A DNA stretch of 11,471 bases from Dehalococcoidales bacterium. Lineage in GTDB: Bacteria > Chloroflexota > Dehalococcoidia > Dehalococcoidales > JAUXAE01. The notes beneath the pieces were generated by a model. The model was not told where the DNA came from. It ran no database searches and was given only the letters and a program-made list of their open reading frames with translations. Below are positions 1-5,249 of this stretch, piece by piece. Each line of letters begins with the position of its first letter. The stretch's first letter is position 1. Location: contig JAUXAE010000025.1 in assembly GCA_030620035.1 (NCBI GenBank), forward strand, positions 1 to 11,471. The letters are read 5' to 3'. Both the position numbers and the translations under genes were made by a program.

Positions 1-1013
1 TCCAGTTCGGCGGGTAGGCTAACCTGGAGGCGCACGATGGCCCCGTTTAGCCTGGCCTCCTGCCGGGCAATGGCCCGGAGCACAGTGCCAGTAGGCTCGG
101 GGTCATCTTGGGCTATGTCTATGTTAATGGTTAAGAAAGGGCGCCCGGTTACCTGGTGAAACTCAAAGGAGACCCGCCTTTTAGCTGTTTCCCCATCGGG
201 CTCAATCTCTACCAGGTAGAATCCCTTGTCATCATCTTCCTCACCGAAGTCCAGCCGCTCCAGGCTGCCGGCATAGACCACCGGGGGATTCTGGGATAAG
301 ACTTGGTGCTTGTGAATATGGCCCAGGGCGATATAGTCAAAGGCGGCATTGGCCACATTGCTCGGTAGCAAGACATGCTCCTGACCTATGGTTACCATCC
401 TCTCCGAACCCAGCTTGGCCCCGGAGACCCAGACATGGGCCGCCAGAATGGCCGGCAGTTTGGGGTCAATTTCTTGGGCATGGCGGTCAATAATAGCGGT
501 CAGCACCTGCTCCAGTCTCTGATTGAGCTGGTCAAAGCTGAGGCTGCTCATCTCTTCCTTGCTTAGCTGGGCCAGCAAGGCGCTGCGTCTCAGCCAGGGT
601 AGTGAGGCTATCTGAATAATACCGCCCGGTGTTGTAATCTGATGGATATTGGGGCGGCTGGAGACATAAACATTGCTGACCGTCAGGGTATCAAAGATCT
701 CGGTGGTGGTCGCCCGGCCGATGGCATTGGGCAGGTCGTGGTTGCCCACCAGCAGGAAGATGGGGATACCACCGGTTGATAAACGGCTGATACGCTTGGC
801 GAACTCCCGCTGCTGGGTCTGGCTGGGGTCGCGGCTTTTGTAGGCATCACCGCAGAAGAGAACCAGGTCCACCCTGTTTTCCAGGGCGTAGTCAACAACC
901 TGGTCAAGGGCAGATAGAAAGTCGTGGAAGCGTGACGACAGCCCGCTGGTCGGGTCAATCCGCCCATAGCTTTCCACACCGAGGTGGAGGTCGGCAAAGT
1001 GGAGAATTTTCAT
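1..1013 (-). CDS. sbcD: DNA repair exonuclease SbcD-like (Mre11 family), 3' end cut by window
   Basis: This is the metallophosphoesterase nuclease subunit of an SbcCD (Rad50/Mre11-like) complex, which processes DNA ends and hairpins with the SbcC ATPase. The frame is open for 337 codons from the ATG at 1013 to the left edge, so the C-terminus is missing. The five phosphoesterase blocks are visible: DLHLG (Asp8, His10), CGDAY (Asp55), GNHD (residues 90-93), AAH (His193) and GHIH (His232, His234), then an AGSLERLDFGE block. That pattern is typical of the SbcD/YhaO group. The family's second metal motif is usually GDLFD, and GDAY here is an acceptable variant. A partner sbcC may lie beyond the left edge but cannot be seen. 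The Shine-Dalgarno is weak, within a G-rich leader. SbcD proper and the related YhaO-type exonucleases are hard to separate on a partial sequence. Confidence 0.9.
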   Translation of the reverse strand, partial: MKILHFADLHLGVESYGRIDPTSGLSSRFHDFLSALDQVVDYALENRVDLVLFCGDAYKSRDPSQTQQREFAKRISRLSTGGIPIFLLVGNHDLPNAIGRATTTEIFDTLTVSNVYVSSRPNIHQITTPGGIIQIASLPWLRRSALLAQLSKEEMSSLSFDQLNQRLEQVLTAIIDRHAQEIDPKLPAILAAHVWVSGAKLGSERMVTIGQEHVLLPSNVANAAFDYIALGHIHKHQVLSQNPPVVYAGSLERLDFGEEDDDKGFYLVEIEPDGETAKRRVSFEFHQVTGRPFLTINIDIAQDDPEPTGTVLRAIARQEARLNGAIVRLQVSLPAEL

Positions 1014-1036
1014 TAGGTAACCCCATCCCCCTTTAT

Positions 1037-1058
1037 CCCCCTTCCCCGGGGAAGGGGG
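1037..1058. repeat. 22-bp perfect GC-rich palindrome upstream of sbcD
   Basis: The 11-base half CCCCCTTCCCC is followed immediately by its exact reverse complement, with no spacer. The flank 1021-1036 carries further C-rich repeats (CCCCATCCCC, CTTTATCCCC). It lies in the sbcD leader, just downstream of a consensus -10 box. No T-run follows on either strand, so an intrinsic terminator is not supported. It resembles the short C-rich palindromic intergenic repeats that are scattered in some bacterial genomes, but copy number cannot be judged from one window. Confidence 0.7.
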
Positions 1059-1064
1059 CTTTGT

Positions 1065-1070
1065 ATTATA
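1065..1070 (-). promoter_or_regulatory. Candidate -10 box for sbcD
   Basis: The minus strand reads TATAAT, a perfect -10 hexamer, 52 bp upstream of the sbcD ATG. No good -35 lies 16-19 bp upstream, so this is a -10-only prediction. Transcription would begin near 1058, right at the edge of the palindrome, which would then form the 5' end of the message. Confidence 0.35.
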
Positions 1071-1111
1071 AGTGCCTTCTGTACCGAAAGTCGGGTAGTT
1101 GTATCAAAAGT

Positions 1112-1411
1112 CTAAGGCTTGTTCCTTTTCGCTATTTCTTGACCAATCCAATCCAAAAGAGCATCAAGAGGTAGCCCTTTTTGACAAGGAATGTCAATGT
1201 ATATTTCCCCGACCCAATTACCGGCAGAATCTCTCTTTAGATACTTAGTATTAGCCTTACCTGCAAACTGCTCAACAATAGGCAAATCAAGAGCATAACT
1301 GTGTCCAGTCAAGGGATAATAAAAGTAGAACCAAGTCTTTTCACCATCTTTATCTTTGGCAACAGCTTGGTCATATTTGCCCTTTAGAACCCATATATCT
1401 TGTGGTGGCAC
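1112..1411 (-). CDS. Unrecognised protein, possibly the C-terminal half of a frameshifted gene
   Basis: This 99-codon frame is not recognised as any family. The first possible start is a GTG at 1411, preceded by AAGGG only 3 bases away, which is poor spacing for initiation. The predicted protein is soluble and mixed, with an aromatic cluster (WFYFYYPL, about residues 27-34) and no membrane segment or clear catalytic motif. It overlaps the end of the upstream frame by 28 bp. One extra base in the G-run near the join would make the two frames continuous (LLLKKGK then VPPQDIWVLKG). It may therefore be the second half of one protein of roughly 195 residues, broken by a real or sequencing frameshift. 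The alternative is a coupled small gene. It lies in the AT-rich segment behind the methyltransferase. A restriction endonuclease role is conceivable from position only; no PD-(D/E)XK or HNH motif is evident. Confidence 0.5.
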   Translation of the reverse strand: MPPQDIWVLKGKYDQAVAKDKDGEKTWFYFYYPLTGHSYALDLPIVEQFAGKANTKYLKRDSAGNWVGEIYIDIPCQKGLPLDALLDWIGQEIAKRNKP

Positions 1412-1692
1412 TTTCCCTTTTTGAGGAGCAGAGACTTGAATTCCGCATAACCATCTATATTTCCCATCTGCAATCCCATAATAATAGATAATATCCGCCT
1501 CATGTTTTTCCCTGGCGGAACTTTAACCTTTTTGCCTGTGGTTGCTCCGTGCCCAAACTTGACACTTTCTTCCAATTCTGGGAACTTCTGGATTATTTTT
1601 TCATGTAAGGCAATTACAGCTTTTGACGCTGGTTCCCATTCATCTCCATATATGTTTTTCCAAAATTCAGGGTCGGCAGGTGGTGGTGTCAT
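1384..1692 (-). CDS. Unrecognised small protein downstream of MT-A70 methyltransferase (possibly a truncated N-terminal half)
   Basis: This 102-codon frame has a clear ATG start at 1692, with the strong Shine-Dalgarno GAGGAGG about 6 bases upstream, so translation is credible. The product is hydrophilic with no membrane segment. It begins with a proline-rich stretch, followed by an amphipathic region (EFWKNIYGDEWEPASKAV) and a basic segment (GKKVKVPPGKNMRR, about residues 53-66). The family is not recognised. The gene starts 35 bp after the methyltransferase stop, so the two are probably co-transcribed. The final residues after LLLKKGK (CHHKIYGF) look like out-of-frame read-through, and the next frame continues the text more naturally. 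A one-base deletion in the A5-G3-A3 run at about 1413-1423 could explain this. Base composition is much lower in GC than in the neighbouring housekeeping genes, consistent with foreign origin. Confidence 0.6.
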   Translation of the reverse strand: MTPPPADPEFWKNIYGDEWEPASKAVIALHEKIIQKFPELEESVKFGHGATTGKKVKVPPGKNMRRILSIIMGLQMGNIDGYAEFKSLLLKKGKCHHKIYGF

Positions 1693-1727
1693 ATTTTGCC
1701 TCCTCTTCTATGCCAAAACTTTTATCA

Positions 1728-2351
1728 TCAAGGCACAATAACCTCATACCTATTTAGGGATAATGTCCTTGGACGTCTTTCACCAACTGTGAGCTTGCCG
1801 TATTGATTTCCCCATCCATCGTATCCGTTACGAACTTGCCTTGAGAAAACGTCCAATCTTGGCCCCTCAAAATACTCTTTAAGTTGCTGGTAAAAAGAAT
1901 CAGGCTTTGCACTATGTATTGTAGATGTTTCGGTAAAACATGTTTGCATCTTACCTAAACAATCTCTGTTAAAAATTGCTTTACCTCTATAACCAAACAG
2001 TATATGTTCAGTGACGATTTGATAAGGCCCGAATGGACAAGGTCCCGTTCGTTTATTCCAAGTTATTACCGTATAAAATGTGAACCCCCATCGGTCCATC
2101 AATTCAAAGGCCATTTTTAAGATGGGTTCCCTAGTTTTCCTGTCTTTACTGTTGGTTGCCCATAACCACAAAAAACTCTGTTCTTCAGCCGCCCATTTAT
2201 CAATCGGCACCTTTAACAATTCCTCTTTGCACAGTGTCGGATAATCCAGTGTCGTTGTTTGATTCGGTCGGCTTTTTCGCTTACCCGTCTTTCCCTGATT
2301 CCAGGGCGGGTCAACTACAATGACTCTATACTTGTTGGACATTTTATCCAT
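1728..2351 (-). CDS. MT-A70 family adenine-N6 methyltransferase
   Basis: The MT-A70 family transfers methyl from S-adenosylmethionine to adenine N6. Bacterial members are mostly DNA methyltransferases, solitary or in restriction-modification systems. The 207-residue protein shows the family blocks in order: catalytic DPPW (residues 14-17) after a short beta-strand, YPTL (37-40), LWLWATN (61-67), GFTFYTVITWNK (89-100), GPYQIVTEHILFGYRG (108-123), AKPDSFYQQL (148-157) and a C-terminal DVFSRQ...GWGNQ. About 25 residues follow the usual WGN end. The ATG at 2351 is chosen because AAGGGG lies about 7 bases upstream; the ATG at 2342 has no comparable site. Composition is AT-rich (about 32% GC around 1921-1980) against roughly 60% nearby, suggesting horizontal acquisition. 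The recognition sequence cannot be told from the protein. An mRNA or phage-type methylation role is less likely but not excluded. Confidence 0.9.
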   Translation of the reverse strand: MDKMSNKYRVIVVDPPWNQGKTGKRKSRPNQTTTLDYPTLCKEELLKVPIDKWAAEEQSFLWLWATNSKDRKTREPILKMAFELMDRWGFTFYTVITWNKRTGPCPFGPYQIVTEHILFGYRGKAIFNRDCLGKMQTCFTETSTIHSAKPDSFYQQLKEYFEGPRLDVFSRQVRNGYDGWGNQYGKLTVGERRPRTLSLNRYEVIVP

Positions 2352-2459
2352 TAGTCACCCCTTCTTGCTTATTCAATCTTTTTGACTGCTGTCCATTTTT
2401 GTTGACATAACACAAATAACAATTCAAAGCTAACCAGATACGAATTGTTTCCCAAAATT

Positions 2460-2489
2460 TTTATAGTATTTTGCCTTTAGTCACATCAA
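2460..2489 (-). promoter_or_regulatory. Candidate promoter for the methyltransferase island
   Basis: On the minus strand TTGATG (2484-2489) and TATAAA (2460-2465) are separated by 18 bp, close to the -35 and -10 consensus. The -35 overlaps the glyS stop codon. The leader to the methyltransferase ATG would be about 100 nt and very AT-rich. AT-rich DNA produces such matches easily, so confidence is low. Confidence 0.3.
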
Positions 2490-3841
2490 CCCTTTGTTGT
2501 CCACAATGGCTGGGTATCAAAGGGCTCACCACTGAGCTTGGCACGTAGCGTGTTCTTCAGTTCGCTGATGGGAACTCGTATCTGTTTCATGCTATCACGC
2601 TCCCGGATGGTGACCTGGTTATCCTCAAGCGATTGGAAGTCAACGGTGATGCAGTAGGGGGTGCCAATCTCATCCTGGCGCCGGTAGCGGCGGCCGATAC
2701 TCTGGGCATCATCGTAGCCTACCATCCAGCACTGACGCAGGTCGGCGTATATCTGCTGAGCTGCCTCTACCAGGGCCGGGCGCCGGCTTAAGGGGAGCAC
2801 GGCCGCCTTGAATGGGGCCAGGGCCGGGTGGAGGCGGAGCACCACCCTTACCTCGTCCTTGTCCTGTTCCTCATCATAGGCATCAACCAGGAAGGCCAGG
2901 GTGGAACGGTCGGCCCCGGCTGATGGCTCTATAATATAAGGCACATAGTGTTCCTTGGTCTCATCATCAAAGTACTCCAGACTCTTGCCGCTGAATTTGG
3001 CATGCTGTCTGAGGTCAAAGTCACCGCGGTTGGCGATGCCCTCAAGCTCGGACCAGCCCATCGGGAACCGGTATTCAATGTCATAGCACGAGCGGGCATA
3101 GTGGGCCAGCTCTCCCTTGGTGTGCTGGCGCCGCCTTAGGTGTTGCCTCTTGATACCCAGCTCTAGATACCAGTTAAGGCGCTCATCAAGCCAGTAGTTG
3201 AACCAGTGCTCATCAGTCCCTGGCTTGACAAAGTACTCAATCTCCATCTGCTCAAACTCCCGGCTGCGGAAGATGAAGTTGCCGGTGGTAATCTCGTTGC
3301 GGAATGACTTGCCTATCTGGGCAATGCCGAAGGGCAGCTTCTTCCTGGTGGTATCGAGAACATTCTGGAAGTTGACAAAGATACCCTGGGCCGTCTCGGG
3401 GCGTAGGTAGACGGTGCTGGCCTCATCCTCAACCGGCCCCATGGAGGTCTTAAACATCAGGTTAAACTGGCGCGGCTCGGTCAGTTCACCACCACAGGCC
3501 GGGCAGTTATCGGCCTCCAGATCAGTACTGCGCCACCTCAGGTGGCAGCTCTTGCACTCCACCAGCGGGTCAGCGAAGCCCTCCAGATGACCGCTGGCCG
3601 CCCAGACCCGGGGGTGCATCAGTATGCTGGTGTCCAGGCCCACCATGTCATCGCGCTGCTGAACCACGGCCCGCCACCAGGCCTGCTTGATATTGCTTTT
3701 AAGCTCGACGCCCAAGGGGCCATAGTCCCAGCAGCTGGACAGCCCACCGTAGATGTCGCTGCTGGGGAAGATGAAACCGCGACGCCGGCAGAGAGAGACA
3801 ATCTTTTCCATGGTAGCCTCAGTTGGTATCTTTTGGGCCAA
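2486..3841 (-). CDS. glyS: Glycyl-tRNA synthetase (class II, dimeric GlyQS type)
   Basis: This enzyme charges tRNA-Gly with glycine in the cytoplasm, using ATP and releasing pyrophosphate. From the TTG at 3841 it is 451 residues, normal for the single-chain alpha2 bacterial/archaeal type. Features in order: FIFPSSDIYGG near the N-terminus, a zinc-ribbon-like CxxC pair (Cys96/99 and Cys113/116), FNLMFKT, RPETAQGIF (147-155), motif 2 FRNEI (180-184), GWSELEGIANRGDFDL (262-277), motif 3 region EPSAGADRSTLAFL (305-318), then the C-terminal anticodon-binding domain starting near LHPALAPFK. Start choice: AAGGAG sits 8 bases before the TTG and overlaps the earlier GTG at 3850, which is therefore unlikely. 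The ATG at 3811, with GAGG 5 bases upstream, is a second real possibility that would shorten the protein by 10 residues. The upstream membrane-protein gene ends 5 bp before the TTG, suggesting translational coupling. Confidence 0.95.
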   Translation of the reverse strand: MAQKIPTEATMEKIVSLCRRRGFIFPSSDIYGGLSSCWDYGPLGVELKSNIKQAWWRAVVQQRDDMVGLDTSILMHPRVWAASGHLEGFADPLVECKSCHLRWRSTDLEADNCPACGGELTEPRQFNLMFKTSMGPVEDEASTVYLRPETAQGIFVNFQNVLDTTRKKLPFGIAQIGKSFRNEITTGNFIFRSREFEQMEIEYFVKPGTDEHWFNYWLDERLNWYLELGIKRQHLRRRQHTKGELAHYARSCYDIEYRFPMGWSELEGIANRGDFDLRQHAKFSGKSLEYFDDETKEHYVPYIIEPSAGADRSTLAFLVDAYDEEQDKDEVRVVLRLHPALAPFKAAVLPLSRRPALVEAAQQIYADLRQCWMVGYDDAQSIGRRYRRQDEIGTPYCITVDFQSLEDNQVTIRERDSMKQIRVPISELKNTLRAKLSGEPFDTQPLWTTKG

Positions 3842-3846
3842 TAGTA

Positions 3847-4488
3847 TCACTCCTTGAGATTATTACTTGGCTGACCGCTAAGGGCCTTCCAGGCCTTCAG
3901 CATCACTGGAATAGAGAATATGCCCAGAATTAAAGCCCCGATTACCATAACAATCAGGGCAAACAGCCATAAGGGCATAATATGTACCTGATAAGCATTG
4001 TAGCTGAAAATATCCAGGGTTGCAAAGCATAAGATAAGCTGGGGTATGGCCAGCATATTGCCCATAAAGGCCAGTACCCTTTCCGGTTTGACCCAAAGGC
4101 TGGCCTGGTGCCCTGATAAAAAACCCATTTTGGTTATCCCCCAGGTGGTGGCCCCGGCGGCTAGGGCCAGCAGAAACTGGGCCCCTAGCATTATTGAGAC
4201 GGTCATCTCACGGCTGAGCCAGCCGCCGGGAGAGCCATCAAGCTTAAAACGGTAGGCCACCTCGGCGGGCAGCAGGCGGTAGAAATAGATGGTAAGTATT
4301 ACGGAGAGAAGAAAAATGGCCAGCGGCAGGATAATAAAACCCCAGTGAAAGGTTACCGGAGCCGTTGTTGGCCCGGCTGTCTTAGGGCCTTTAACTGCCT
4401 TTCTAGAGCGCCCGATAAACCAGATGACAGCGCCAAGGCCAATACCGAAAAGAAAGACGGCTGTTAAAATCAGAATTGTGGTCGCCAT
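3847..4488 (-). CDS. DUF1648-like integral membrane protein
   Basis: This is a 213-residue membrane protein of unknown function. It has about five hydrophobic helices (roughly residues 4-26, 49-70, 97-116, 139-160 and 170-195). After helix 2 comes LPAEVAYRFKLDGSPGGWLS (73-92), which resembles the DUF1648 signature found in SdpI-like and related membrane proteins (a Pro-rich turn, then a hydrophilic F-x-x-D-G-x-P-x-x-W segment). The loop at 27-48 is basic and proline-rich. The ATG at 4488 has no good Shine-Dalgarno, consistent with a short leader from the promoter at 4520-4548. Its stop overlaps the ribosome-binding region of glyS, so expression is probably linked, although no functional link to glycyl-tRNA synthesis is known. 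The SdpI comparison is by motif only. Confidence 0.75.
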   Translation of the reverse strand: MATTILILTAVFLFGIGLGAVIWFIGRSRKAVKGPKTAGPTTAPVTFHWGFIILPLAIFLLSVILTIYFYRLLPAEVAYRFKLDGSPGGWLSREMTVSIMLGAQFLLALAAGATTWGITKMGFLSGHQASLWVKPERVLAFMGNMLAIPQLILCFATLDIFSYNAYQVHIMPLWLFALIVMVIGALILGIFSIPVMLKAWKALSGQPSNNLKE

Positions 4489-4519
4489 TTAGTTCAAATA
4501 GCCGTGGTTAATATAGTAA

Positions 4520-4548
4520 AAGTTATCAGCTTTGGGCCAAGATGTCAA
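4520..4548 (-). promoter_or_regulatory. Promoter for the membrane protein-glyS unit
   Basis: The minus strand has a perfect -35 TTGACA (4543-4548), a 17-bp spacer and TAACTT (4520-4525) preceded by a TGn extended element. Transcription would start near 4513, about 25 nt before the ATG at 4488. The -10 matches only 3 of 6, but the -35, spacing and TGn support it. Confidence 0.5.
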
Positions 4549-4558
4549 AGTCATTTTG

Positions 4559-4587
4559 TTGTCGTTAGCCCGGCGGGATGCTAAAAT
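4559..4587 (+). promoter_or_regulatory. Promoter for the MBL-fold hydrolase
   Basis: TTGTCG (4559-4564), a 17-bp spacer and TAAAAT (4582-4587) with an extended TGC just before it. The predicted start near 4594 leaves a short leader of about 23 nt before the ATG at 4617. The -35 lies 10 bp from the opposing -35 of the divergent glyS-side promoter, so the two may compete or share a regulator. Confidence 0.5.
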
Positions 4588-4616
4588 AGCAGGTCTGTCT
4601 AGACTTGGGATTAGCC

Positions 4617-5249
4617 ATGATAGTAGAGAAACTGGTGGTCGGCCCTTTAGCCGCTAACTGCTATATCGTTGCTGATGAGGTAACTAAAGAAGGGCTGATA
4701 ATAGACCCCGGTGATGAGGCTGAGGCGATTCTGAAAAAGGTTAGGCGGCTAGGAATTGACATAAAGATTATCTTTTTGACCCACGGGCATATGGACCACA
4801 TGGCTGCCCTAAAGGGGGTTAAAGAGGCCACCGGGGCCCCGGTGGCTATTCATGCCGATGATGCCAAGAGCCTGTATAACCGCTCCCTAAGTATGTTTTT
4901 GAGTGTTGCCCACCAGAAACCACTGGCCCCTGACAGGCTGCTCAAGGGCTGGGAGAGTATAGAGGTCGGTAACCTAAGATTTACGGTACTGCCCACGCCG
5001 GGGCATTCGCCGGGAGGTATCTGCCTTTATGGTGAGGGGGTCTGCTTTAGCGGTGATACCCTGTTCAATTACGGCATCGGCCGGGCTGACCTGCCTGGCG
5101 GCGACTATAGCCAGCTAATGGAAAGCATCCATAATAAGCTCATGATTCTGCCTGACGAGGTAGTTGTTTACCCCGGCCACGGACCTGAGACCACCATCGG
5201 TGATGAGCGCCGGGGCAACCCCTTTCTCCAAGGTCAGCCCAAGTTCTAG
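4617..5249 (+). CDS. MBL-fold metallohydrolase (glyoxalase II-like, YcbL type)
   Basis: This is a zinc-dependent hydrolase of the metallo-beta-lactamase fold, closest in layout to small glyoxalase II-like (hydroxyacylglutathione hydrolase-like) proteins. The real substrate is unknown. At 210 residues it has the full metal set: THGHMDH (His56, His58, Asp60, His61), PTPGH (His130), SGDTLF (Asp147) and YPGHG (His188), ending with the usual TTIGDERRGNPFL. It lacks the C-terminal glutathione-binding domain of true GloB, which fits the short bacterial form. The ATG at 4617 gives the typical N-terminus MIVEKLVVGPLAANCY. A TTG at 4605 would add four residues but lies only about 11 nt from the predicted transcription start. 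It is the only plus-strand gene here, and its stop codon shares CTAG with the stop of convergent hppA. Confidence 0.9.
   Translation: MIVEKLVVGPLAANCYIVADEVTKEGLIIDPGDEAEAILKKVRRLGIDIKIIFLTHGHMDHMAALKGVKEATGAPVAIHADDAKSLYNRSLSMFLSVAHQKPLAPDRLLKGWESIEVGNLRFTVLPTPGHSPGGICLYGEGVCFSGDTLFNYGIGRADLPGGDYSQLMESIHNKLMILPDEVVVYPGHGPETTIGDERRGNPFLQGQPKF

Noticed and set aside
683..997. Minus-strand 104-codon frame within sbcD
   Set aside because: It is out of frame with sbcD, whose own frame is open from 1013 to the edge with all nuclease motifs.
1037..1058. Intrinsic terminator at the GC-rich palindrome
   Set aside because: Neither strand has a T-run after the stem, and it lies downstream of a good -10 box in the sbcD leader.
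1084..1094. Small CCGA-CTT-TCGG hairpin after the last island gene
   Set aside because: A 4-bp stem without a T-run is too weak to call a terminator.
1411..1424. Programmed -1 frameshift at C-AAA-AAG joining the two small frames
   Set aside because: The heptamer lacks the ideal A-AAA-AAG form, since P-site re-pairing would hit a C, and no clear downstream stimulatory structure was seen. A simple mutation or sequencing error is more economical.
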